Assembly: GCA_026989265.1 (NCBI GenBank)
Contig: JALSJP010000027.1
Coordinates: forward strand, 1-51,806
Direction of reading: 5' to 3'
Origin: Micavibrio sp.
GTDB taxonomy: Bacteria > Pseudomonadota > Alphaproteobacteria > Micavibrionales > Micavibrionaceae
DNA length: 51,806 bases
Shown: positions 33,696 through 41,084 of the stretch, piece by piece
How the letters are laid out: the number at the start of each line of letters is the position of its first letter
Numbering within the stretch: position 1 is the stretch's first letter
Notes under the pieces: generated by a model
Database searches by the model: none
The model's input: the letters and a program-made list of their open reading frames with translations, nothing else
What the model was told of the DNA's origin: nothing
Made by a program: the position numbers and the translations under genes

Positions 33696-35042
33696 ATGGA
33701 TAGATTACCAAAACAAGTTGAAGATGCGATTTTAAGTATTCCCGATTATGAAAGATACGGGGAAGTCACCAAGATATTGGGGCTTTTGGTTGAAATTACA
33801 GGCTTTGGATGCGGGCTTAGCATTGGCTCTATGGTGCATTTACGCCCATCTAAAATGCGTGATATCCCTTGCGAGGTCATAGGTTTTCGCGATGGACAGG
33901 CTCTGCTCATGCCTTTTGGCACATTAGAAGGCGTGGGGCTTGGCTGCCGCGCATTTATCCAGCAAAGCGCTCCTTCTATTAATCCATCGGAAAAATGGCT
34001 AGGGCGGGTTATCAATGGCATGGCGCAGCCAATTGACGGCAAGGGTAAGCTCATACATGGCGCTATCCCAGCATTATTAAAAAGCAAGCCCCCTCCCCCA
34101 CATTCTAGGCAACGTTTAGGAGCGCAGCTTGATTTAGGAGTGCGCGCTGTAAATACTTTTCTTGCCACATGTCAGGGGCAGAGAATGGGGATATTCTCAG
34201 GCTCGGGCGTTGGTAAATCCGTGTTGCTCTCAATGATGGCGCGTTATACTGCGGCTGATATTTCTATTATTGGGCTAATCGGGGAGCGCGGTCGTGAGGT
34301 TCAGGAATTCCTTGAAGATGATTTGGGGGAAGAGGGCTTAGCGCGCTCGGTTGTAGTAGTAGCAACAGGGGACGAGCCTGCATTAATGCGTCGTCAAGCC
34401 GCTTATACTACATTGGCTTTGGCAGAGCATTTCCGAGATCAGGGCAAACAGGTTTTATGTTTGATCGATTCGCTAACTCGTTTTGCCATGGCGCAACGTG
34501 AAATAGGGCTTAGCGCGGGCGAGCCGCCAACCTCAAAGGGCTATCCGCCTACTACATTTTCTGAGCTTGCAAGATTGATGGAACGCGCAGGGCCGGGCGC
34601 GCCTAATACTGGCGGCATTACAGGGCTGTTTTCTGTTCTAGTCGAAGGTGACGACCATAACGAGCCTATATCAGACGCGGTGCGCGGGCTTATTGATGGA
34701 CATATAGTTATGGAGCGCTCTATTGCTGATCGCGGGCGATATCCTGCTATTAATGTATTGAAATCCGTGTCTCGCTCGCTTCCCGCTGCTATTACTAAAG
34801 AGCAAAACGACATACTGCGCGCGGCAAAGCAGGTTATCACCACTTATGAGGATATGGCAGAGCTTATACGCTTAGGGGCATACAGAAAAGGCAGTGACCC
34901 TGACGTTGATCAATCCATATTGCTCTACCCTTATATTGAGGAATTTCTTACCCAAGATAAAGATGATCACTCAACAATAGAAGAAGGGTTTATTAGATTG
35001 GCGGAAATCCTGCAAGTCCCATATAGTGGCTCAGGAGGGTAG
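33696..35042 (+). CDS. fliI: Flagellum-specific ATP synthase FliI
   Basis: ATPase of the flagellar type III export apparatus. Walker A GSGVGKS is at residues 169-175; GLIGERGREVQEFLEDDLGE, LIDSLTRFAMAQREIGLSAG, EPPTSKGYPPTTFSELARLM and ERAGP follow, the standard FliI/SctN signature. About 449 residues from ATG 33696 (a GTG two codons earlier is possible). It is divergent from ctrA and followed 5 bp later by fliJ. Confidence 0.96.
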   Translation: MDRLPKQVEDAILSIPDYERYGEVTKILGLLVEITGFGCGLSIGSMVHLRPSKMRDIPCEVIGFRDGQALLMPFGTLEGVGLGCRAFIQQSAPSINPSEKWLGRVINGMAQPIDGKGKLIHGAIPALLKSKPPPPHSRQRLGAQLDLGVRAVNTFLATCQGQRMGIFSGSGVGKSVLLSMMARYTAADISIIGLIGERGREVQEFLEDDLGEEGLARSVVVVATGDEPALMRRQAAYTTLALAEHFRDQGKQVLCLIDSLTRFAMAQREIGLSAGEPPTSKGYPPTTFSELARLMERAGPGAPNTGGITGLFSVLVEGDDHNEPISDAVRGLIDGHIVMERSIADRGRYPAINVLKSVSRSLPAAITKEQNDILRAAKQVITTYEDMAELIRLGAYRKGSDPDVDQSILLYPYIEEFLTQDKDDHSTIEEGFIRLAEILQVPYSGSGG

Positions 35043-35047
35043 TTTAA

Positions 35048-35467
35048 ATGGCTGATCTCGCCCCACTTATCCGCGTTCGTAAACATGAGGTAGAGCAAAA
35101 GCAAAAAACTTTGGCTGAATTTTATAGGCAGGCAGGAATCTTGAAAGATAAGCGCGATGCTATGGAAACCCAGCTGGCAATAGAAGCAGAAAAAACCAAA
35201 AATATGTCAGATGAAATGCTAGGGTTTTTTGAGCCATATGCCGTATCTGTGCGCGCACAAGTTGAGGAAATAGATGAAGACCGCAAAAAGATAGAGGGGC
35301 TCATAACCATGGCTCAAGACGATGTCCGAGATGCCTTCGCCGAGCTTAAAAAGATCGAAATAATTGATGAACGCCGCGCCGAAGAACAGCTAGCCGAGCT
35401 AGAGAAAAAAGAATCTGACACCCTTGATGAAATAGCTATTGATGGTTTTAGAAGAGGTGATGAGTGA
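35048..35467 (+). CDS. fliJ: FliJ-like flagellar export chaperone
   Basis: 139 residues, almost entirely helical coiled coil and highly charged (KHEVEQKQKTLAEFYRQAG, then EELKKIEIIDERRAEEQLAE-like repeats). FliJ proteins are short coiled-coil stalks that fit into the FliI hexamer. Sequence similarity alone would not identify it, but the position directly after fliI, with AGGAGGG spanning the fliI stop, makes the call likely. Confidence 0.75.
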   Translation: MADLAPLIRVRKHEVEQKQKTLAEFYRQAGILKDKRDAMETQLAIEAEKTKNMSDEMLGFFEPYAVSVRAQVEEIDEDRKKIEGLITMAQDDVRDAFAELKKIEIIDERRAEEQLAELEKKESDTLDEIAIDGFRRGDE

Positions 35468-35478
35468 GTGATGTGTGC

Positions 35479-35901
35479 CTAATCAACCTCGTGTGCAGTT
35501 AAGAACATAGCTTTTTGCAAAGCTGTAAAGAACTGCTGGTATGGTTGAGGGTCTTCAACGGGCGTTACATTATACGTGGCGTTAGCACGAACAAGAGTTT
35601 GCTTTTTACCGCGCGGACGAACAGTTACCGTCATACGAAGAGAGTAACCATTTAATTTTGTACCACTTACAGTTCCTAATTCATCATCTGCTTTATCAAT
35701 AACAAAACCTAAGTCTTGTAATGTAGCAATGATTGTACGAAGCGTTTTAGTGCTGCTTGTTGTATCAAAGGCTCTGGTTTGAATTTGTCTGATAGCTACT
35801 TGAGATTCAGATGTTTCCATTACTTGATTCATGGATGTGGTTTGACACCCCGTCAAAGCGATATTAGCAAACACAACTGGTAATAATGCATATTTTTTCA
35901 T
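35479..35901 (-). CDS. Lipoprotein, paralogue of the neighbouring gene
   Basis: 140 residues with a lipoprotein signal MKKYALLPVVFANIALTGC (lipobox LTGC, Cys19). Function unknown. It shares with the next gene the pattern IRQIQTRAFDT..., LQDLGFVIDKADDELGTVSG, and EDPQPYQQFFTALQKAMFLTA. Strong AAAGGAA site before the ATG. First copy downstream in a three-gene minus-strand lipoprotein cassette lying between fliJ and a FliK-like gene. Location is probably the periplasmic face of the inner or outer membrane. Confidence 0.75.
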   Translation of the reverse strand: MKKYALLPVVFANIALTGCQTTSMNQVMETSESQVAIRQIQTRAFDTTSSTKTLRTIIATLQDLGFVIDKADDELGTVSGTKLNGYSLRMTVTVRPRGKKQTLVRANATYNVTPVEDPQPYQQFFTALQKAMFLTAHEVD

Positions 35902-35916
35902 TAAATAGAGTTCCTT

Positions 35917-36453
35917 TTAGATTTCATTTGCTTCAAGGAAAACGGCTTTTGACAGTTTGTCAAAGAATTCCTGATAGATTTGTGGGTCTTCAATACTTTG
36001 TGTTTTTGAAACTTGGTTTTGTGTGTTCCAAACTATCCGTTGGAATGTCACACGAAGCTTTGTTGTTTTTTTACCCGCAGGATGCGTTATCAATGAGGCA
36101 CGAATTTTTTGGTGCTTGTCAATAGGCATGTTTCCACCACCTAATGCCGCCACCAATATCATTGCGGCTACTTGCCCTGCTTCAGTTGCATCACGATTTT
36201 TAGAACCAACGATTACACCAAGCTTTGTTTCAGACTCATCAATGTTGTAACCTAGGTCTTGTAAAACACCAGCGCCAGCTATTAATAATTTTTTTTCACT
36301 TGATGTATCAAAGGAACGCGTTTGCAATTGCCGTAACTTAAAACTTTCTTTCGTTAGTTGCAAAGCCTCTTTCGGAATTGTCTGAACACAAGCAACTAAA
36401 GAAATTGACGCAAGTAAAATTAAACAGGTTGAAAATAATTGTCTCATTAACAT
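35917..36453 (-). CDS. Lipoprotein, larger paralogue
   Basis: 178 residues with a lipobox signal MLMRQLFSTCLILLASISLV then AC (lipobox LVAC). It contains LRQLQTRSFDTSSEKKLL, LQDLGYNIDESETKLGVIVG and EDPQIYQEFFDKLSKAVFLE, matching the preceding paralogue, plus an inserted AMILVAALGGGNMPIDKHQ segment, possibly a glycine-rich loop or membrane-inserting stretch. Starts 15 bp beyond the next gene. Function unknown. Confidence 0.75.
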   Translation of the reverse strand: MLMRQLFSTCLILLASISLVACVQTIPKEALQLTKESFKLRQLQTRSFDTSSEKKLLIAGAGVLQDLGYNIDESETKLGVIVGSKNRDATEAGQVAAMILVAALGGGNMPIDKHQKIRASLITHPAGKKTTKLRVTFQRIVWNTQNQVSKTQSIEDPQIYQEFFDKLSKAVFLEANEI

Positions 36454-36465
36454 TAAACCTTTTTA

Positions 36466-36870
36466 TTAGAAACTAGACTTATGATATGCGAAGTCGCGAA
36501 CTTTTTTATCAGCATTAAATTTGATTATAACCGTTATGGTTGATTGCGATGTGCGGGCAGCACCGCCGCCAACATTGCTTAATGTGAACGTTAGCCCACT
36601 ACTGGCTGATACAACGCCTTCTGTGTAAAATTTATCGTATATCCATACTTCGTTTCCATTTTCATCTGTTGAAACTACGTTTGGAGAACCAAGAGCTTCT
36701 GCGACTCCAGCACCAGACATACCTTTTTTAATGTGCCTTTGTACTTCTCCAACAGTGAATGTCTGTTTCTCTGAGCTTGCCACTTCATTAGCATGCCAAG
36801 ACGCTTTTTGGGCGCAGCCTGTTAAGAGTGTGCAGGTAAAGGCTGCAATGATGAAAGTCTGAAAACGCAT
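36466..36870 (-). CDS. BamE/OmlA-like (SmpA) lipoprotein
   Basis: 134 residues; signal MRFQTFIIAAFTCTLLTGC with lipobox LTGC. The segment FTVGEVQRHIKKGMSGAGVA, EALGSPNVVSTDENGNEVWI and the following Y-DK is the SmpA/OmlA pattern seen in BamE and related envelope lipoproteins (K-G-M-x4-V-x2-x-G-x-P). It is the first gene of the lipoprotein cassette, with an AAGG site before the ATG. Domain assignment is good, membership in the BAM complex is not shown. Confidence 0.75.
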   Translation of the reverse strand: MRFQTFIIAAFTCTLLTGCAQKASWHANEVASSEKQTFTVGEVQRHIKKGMSGAGVAEALGSPNVVSTDENGNEVWIYDKFYTEGVVSASSGLTFTLSNVGGGAARTSQSTITVIIKFNADKKVRDFAYHKSSF

Positions 36871-36989
36871 AATGATAACCTTAATTTTTGAATTAATTAC
36901 TTATTTAATAGATAATAACTATGTTTGTGTCAATGGTTGAATAAGCAGTATGCTCATCCATCAAAACTCTGCGGCTATGCGGTGGAAAT

Positions 36990-37076
36990 TGTCATCTCGA
37001 AAATTGTTAGCTTGAGAGATCTAAAATATTTGCAACTTTATAAGATTTCTCCGCTTTACAAGCATTCGAAATGACA
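36990..37076. repeat. 87-bp imperfect palindromic repeat (REP-like)
   Basis: The element begins TGTCATCTCGAA and ends TTCGAAATGACA; reverse-complementing the right arm realigns with the left as TGTCAT-TCGAA, TTGT-A-GC, GAGA-ATCT. This is the layout of the widespread intergenic palindromes of the type GTCAT...ATGAC. It lies 21 bp after the start region of the lipoprotein cassette and before the FliK-like stop. The surrounding 221-bp gap has no gene. Confidence 0.6.
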
Positions 37077-37091
37077 GATTTTGTTCTAACC

Positions 37092-38978
37092 CTAAACATC
37101 TTCCAAAAATTCAGAGTGGGCATCTGGCGTTATATTCACCCATTGATCTGGCTTGTCTTGAAAGTTTAACTCACCGCTAAAGCTGGTTTCATCTAGTGCA
37201 GCCTTATATTTTTGGCGCATTTCCATTTTCATGGTCTCGCTAAAGCCTTGCTCGGTTCGTAAAATTAAATCAAGTCTGCCCGCGCCGTTAGGCTTGCCAA
37301 TAAACAAGCCATCAAGCTGGACTTTGCCTATTTGACTTAGGTTTAAATCCATAACAAATCGAGTTTTAGAGCCTCCCTTTTGCTCTTCATCGTCGCTACC
37401 ACCATCTTCTTTGCGATAGTGGATATCCATTTTATGTATTTCATTTTGCCAAGCCAGCGGCAGAGTTAAAGACCGCCATTCACCCGTAGACCCATCACTG
37501 CTCATGCGGGATAGAGAGGAAAACTCACCACTAAGGCGGGTTATAAGCTCCGACTTACCTGCGCGTTTTAATATATCTACCGCCCTCTCACCAAGCCAGC
37601 TTTGCACATCTCCCGAGCGCATGGCAGATAAGAAAAACATAGCCGCACTGCCAAGCTGAGCGGGTGCATTAGGGCTTGGCATTATATTGCCAAAAGTCGT
37701 AGCGGCGGCGGGGCTAGCTTGCGCTAATATTTGGCTAATTTCCTGCATAACAGTCCAAATATCAGGGCTTATAAATGATGACTGGCTTATTATAATGGGC
37801 ATAGATAAAGGCGTAGCTTGAGGCGCGCTTATAGTTTTGCTTGCGGGGGTTATATTCTCGCTTTTAGTAATGCTTAGCTCTATTTCCGCACTTAAGGGAA
37901 TATCTTTAACAAGGGTTTGAAGCGCGTAATATTGCTCCGAATTATTTGTGCCAATAGCTATTTTAATCACAGGCAGGTTCTTATCATGGGTAGCGCCAAC
38001 AAGTTCCGCGCGCGTCTCTCCTGCTTTCTCATTCGTAGTTTTGATGAATGCATCGCCATGCCTTACTTCCGCTATTGGCAAGGTGATTTTTTCAATGCTA
38101 ACTTCCTTAAAGACAGGTGGAACAGATATTTCCAGTGGTGACATACTTGTATTTATGGGTTTGGCTATGGGGTTTGCGACAAGCTGCGCTGCTACTATTT
38201 TCAAAGGTAGTTCCGTTATTGGAGTGTTCATTTTAAAGCTCGCAACAATATTTTCTGGCTTTTGCGCTAGGTCTTTTGAGGCAGGCAATATGTCCAAAGG
38301 CTTGGCTTGCGGGGGTAAATATAGTTCCGTTATTGGCTGTGGGCTAGTTTTGCTTATATCTTGTTTTGTAATAATTATAGGCGGCGTTTTATCTGTTATC
38401 ACTATTTTTAGTGGCATTGATAAATTCGTTACAGGATTCAAAATAGCATCGATTTTTTCGATATAAGGAGTTACAATTTTTTGCACAATTTGCGGAGTTA
38501 AAAGATCAATTTTTATCGTATTTTGAGCAATTAATTGTTCAGCCGATAAAATTTGTAATGGTTTTATGAATTGGGGTTTTATGTCTTGGCTTATTTGCCC
38601 AGTATTTTGACCAGTATTTTGACCAATATTTTGCATTATATTTGGCGTTGGCGATTCTTTTGTAATTATTCTTGATGCAAGCTTAATGATAGCCATTTGC
38701 GGCGGGCTGCCTTTATTTATTTTAATCTCAACATGATCACCAACTTGAAGCGGTGTATTTTGCATTATCTTAGCCTTTATCACGCCCTTATCGGTCGCAA
38801 GCTCAATCATTCCATCATTGGTTTTTATCGTAATTTGCCCGCGCAATATTTGCACCTGCTTTATGAATTCCAAAGCCTTAGGAATTTCTATAAGCTTTAG
38901 ATTAGCCAAAGCTTGGGCAGGGTTATCAGATGCAATTATTTGCCCTAAAAGCACATTTATAGAAGTGGGGTTGCTCAT
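37092..38978 (-). CDS. FliK-like flagellar hook-length control protein (tentative)
   Basis: 628 residues from ATG 38978 (MSNPTSINVLLGQI); an ATG at 38996 is also open. The N-terminal 100 residues form a beta-rich domain (VQILRGQITIKTNDGMIELA). Residues 110-420 are long, low-complexity, Pro/Ile/Ser/Thr rich and probably disordered. The C-terminal 180 residues include WRSLTLPLAWQNEIHKMDIH, MDLNLSQIGKVQLDGLFIGK and RLDLILRTEQGFSETMKMEM, a pattern I associate with FliK C-terminal (Flg_hook) domains in alphaproteobacteria. Size, disorder and closeness to fliIJ fit. The family call is moderate. Confidence 0.45.
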   Translation of the reverse strand: MSNPTSINVLLGQIIASDNPAQALANLKLIEIPKALEFIKQVQILRGQITIKTNDGMIELATDKGVIKAKIMQNTPLQVGDHVEIKINKGSPPQMAIIKLASRIITKESPTPNIMQNIGQNTGQNTGQISQDIKPQFIKPLQILSAEQLIAQNTIKIDLLTPQIVQKIVTPYIEKIDAILNPVTNLSMPLKIVITDKTPPIIITKQDISKTSPQPITELYLPPQAKPLDILPASKDLAQKPENIVASFKMNTPITELPLKIVAAQLVANPIAKPINTSMSPLEISVPPVFKEVSIEKITLPIAEVRHGDAFIKTTNEKAGETRAELVGATHDKNLPVIKIAIGTNNSEQYYALQTLVKDIPLSAEIELSITKSENITPASKTISAPQATPLSMPIIISQSSFISPDIWTVMQEISQILAQASPAAATTFGNIMPSPNAPAQLGSAAMFFLSAMRSGDVQSWLGERAVDILKRAGKSELITRLSGEFSSLSRMSSDGSTGEWRSLTLPLAWQNEIHKMDIHYRKEDGGSDDEEQKGGSKTRFVMDLNLSQIGKVQLDGLFIGKPNGAGRLDLILRTEQGFSETMKMEMRQKYKAALDETSFSGELNFQDKPDQWVNITPDAHSEFLEDV

Positions 38979-39073
38979 AATTATATTGTAGCGCAAAATA
39001 TGCTGGCTTGTCTCTACTATGTTTCATTTGCGCACTTATAGCCAAGCTCATATAGATTGAGTATACTCATAGA

Positions 39074-39115
39074 ATGACATATTCAATAGATTATCGCCGT
39101 AAAGTTATAAAGTAG
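39074..39115 (+). mobile_element. IS630-family transposase N-terminal scar
   Basis: ATG at 39074 encodes MTYSIDYRRKVIK then TAG. MTYSIDYRRKV is the standard start of IS630-type transposases. The frame after the stop has no further similarity, so only the beginning of an element survives. Confidence 0.6.
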
Positions 39116-39179
39116 GGCACATTATCGCTTTGCATTGTGTTGTTGCTTAAAATCTATAGGCGACAACATATTATTGTTA

Positions 39180-39323
39180 CCATGTTTTCTTCCAAATTAT
39201 GTTGTTTAAGGAAGGCTTGCCGCCATATTTACCAGTTTTACGTTTGTAGTCCACTTGCGCTTTAATCCCAGCAAAAGCGAGCAATTGAGTTTGGGAAGGC
39301 TTAATTGCAGGGAGAACATGTGC
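39180..39323 (-). mobile_element. IS3-family transposase (OrfB) fragment
   Basis: 48 codons open between stops at 39324-39326 and 39177-39179, reading LLAFAGIKAQVDYKRKTGKY then GGKPS. This is the distinctive OrfB block (GIKAQ-x-YKR-x-GKYGGKPS) that precedes the DDE catalytic domain in IS3-type transposases. The catalytic domain is missing and no inverted repeats are apparent, so this is a scar. Confidence 0.6.
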
Positions 39324-39456
39324 CTATCTATTGGTAATTGTTGATGGCTTTGTTGTAAATATCCGTGAATTTATTTAAGTTCAGTATAGACGAAAATCAT
39401 GATTTCCTTTAATGTTTTTACTTTGTTAAAAAAAATTAAAAATGGCGATAGATTAG

Positions 39457-40281
39457 ATGATACAAGAGGCAGGAAATAATATAAAAACAATAAATTCTAT
39501 TTCTTTGATTTTAGACTTATTTGCTTATATCGGCGGTAGTATTTTTGCATTCCTTAGCGCAGTGGGAAGGCTCGCAAACTTTACTGGGCGCAGCGTCAAA
39601 CATTGCTTTACACCGCCATTTTTCCCATCACAATTATTGCGCCAATTAATTGATATTGGTTATTATTCATTGCCTGTTGTGGGCATGACTACATTATTTA
39701 CAGGCATGGTTTTGGCATTGCAAAGCTATACTGGGTTTTCACGCTTTAACGCAGAAGGCGCGGTTGCGGGCGTTGTTGTGTTATCTATAACAAGAGAGCT
39801 AGCCCCTGTTTTAGCAGGGCTTATGGTATCAGGGCGCGTTGGCGCGGCTATTGCTGCGGAAATTGCTACTATGCGCGTGACTGAACAAATTGACGCGCTT
39901 CGCACTTTATCAGTTAATCCATTTAAATATCTGATAGCCCCGCGCGTTATAGCGGCTACTCTTATGCTGCCTATATTGGTGCTTATTGGTGATATAATTG
40001 GAATATTTGGCGGCTATCTTGTTGGGGTTTATTCACTAGGCTTTAGCTCTGCAAGCTTTATATCACAAACTTGGGATATGCTTGAATATATGGACGTTGT
40101 ATCTGGCTTAATGAAAGCCGCGGTGTTTGGATTTATTGTTGCCATCATGGGCTGTTACCATGGATTTAACTCTGCGCGCGGGGCGCAAGGCGTTGGCGCG
40201 GCGACTACTAATGCTGTTGTGTCATCATCTATATTGATACTAATATTTAACTATCTTCTAACACAGATATTTTTCTCATGA
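39457..40281 (+). CDS. mlaE: Lipid-transport ABC permease MlaE
   Basis: Inner-membrane permease of the MlaFEDB phospholipid transporter that maintains outer-membrane asymmetry. 274 residues; the MlaE signature LALQSYTGFSRFNAEGAVAG, VLSITRELAPVLAGLMVSGR, VGAAIAAEIATMRVTEQIDA and RTLSVNPFKYLIAPRVIA is complete, with about six membrane segments. Overlaps mlaF by 4 bp (ATGA). MlaD and a STAS partner are not next to it. Confidence 0.93.
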   Translation: MIQEAGNNIKTINSISLILDLFAYIGGSIFAFLSAVGRLANFTGRSVKHCFTPPFFPSQLLRQLIDIGYYSLPVVGMTTLFTGMVLALQSYTGFSRFNAEGAVAGVVVLSITRELAPVLAGLMVSGRVGAAIAAEIATMRVTEQIDALRTLSVNPFKYLIAPRVIAATLMLPILVLIGDIIGIFGGYLVGVYSLGFSSASFISQTWDMLEYMDVVSGLMKAAVFGFIVAIMGCYHGFNSARGAQGVGAATTNAVVSSSILILIFNYLLTQIFFS

Positions 40282-41048
40282 GTGATAAAATAAAAATTGA
40301 GCTAAAAGCCGTTACCAAAGCATTTGGAAGCAACCGTGTTTTGGATGAGCTGTATTTAAGCGTGCCTGAGGGTAAATCTTTGGTTGTTATAGGCGGATCA
40401 GGAACTGGTAAATCCGTTATGATTAAGTGCATACTTGGTCTAATTCCACCTGATAGCGGCTCTATCATGATTGATGGTGCGGAAAGCACGGGGCAAAATC
40501 ATAAGATTCGCGCGGAGTTTATGAAAAAATTTGGCATGCTATTTCAAGGGGCCGCCTTATTTGATTCCCTTAAGATTTGGGAAAACGTAGCCTTTGGGCT
40601 TATCCATGGTCATGGAATGTGCAAAAAAGAGGCGCGAGAAATCGCGATTGAAAAAATTAAAGCGGTTGGTTTGAAAGAGCAAGTCGCAAATCTATATCCA
40701 GCCGAGCTTTCTGGCGGCATGCAAAAACGCGTTGGTTTAGCTCGCGCAGTGGCGATTAGCCCTGATATTATATTTTTTGATGAACCAACAACAGGGCTTG
40801 ATCCTATAATGGCAGAAGTGATTAATGAGCTTATAGTAGAGCAGGTTAAGGGGCTTGGCGCGACTGCGCTTTCTATCACCCATGATATGGGAAGCGTTAG
40901 AAAAATTGCTGATTATGTTGCTATGATTCATGGCGGTAAAATAATATGGAAGGGCGCGGTAGGTGATCTTGATCATTCTGGTAATGAATATGTAGACCAG
41001 TTTATACATGGGCGCTCTGATGGCCCAATAACAAGGCGACTTGCCTAG
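40278..41048 (+). CDS. mlaF: Lipid-transport ABC ATPase MlaF
   Basis: Cytosolic ATPase for MlaE. Walker A GGSGTGKS is at residues 39-46, the signature LSGGMQKRVGLARA and Walker B IIFFDEPTTGLDPI are intact, and the H-loop histidine is in SITHDMGS. MlaF-typical GLLFQGAALFDSLKIWENVAFG-like stretch (MLFQGAALFDSLKIWENV) is present. 256 residues. It overlaps mlaE by 4 bp. PBP1A follows after 36 bp, where mlaD would be expected in many operons. Confidence 0.94.
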   Translation: MSDKIKIELKAVTKAFGSNRVLDELYLSVPEGKSLVVIGGSGTGKSVMIKCILGLIPPDSGSIMIDGAESTGQNHKIRAEFMKKFGMLFQGAALFDSLKIWENVAFGLIHGHGMCKKEAREIAIEKIKAVGLKEQVANLYPAELSGGMQKRVGLARAVAISPDIIFFDEPTTGLDPIMAEVINELIVEQVKGLGATALSITHDMGSVRKIADYVAMIHGGKIIWKGAVGDLDHSGNEYVDQFIHGRSDGPITRRLA

Positions 41049-41084
41049 GCTTATATAACGACTATATAAAGAGCAAGATAATAA

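Larger units (their letters stand above)
38979..39456. other. Intergenic region with two insertion-sequence scars
   Basis: This 478-bp gap before mlaE contains no intact gene. It holds a plus-strand fragment of an IS630-like transposase start (39074-39115), a 12-bp palindrome TGAGTATACTCA just before it (39058-39069), and a minus-strand fragment of an IS3-like transposase (39180-39323). The rest looks like promoter sequence for mlaE. Confidence 0.65.

Noticed and set aside
37948-38466. 172-residue plus-strand frame inside the FliK-like gene
   Set aside because: Hydrophobic composition is the antisense of a Pro/Ile/Lys-rich disordered region; no start signal.
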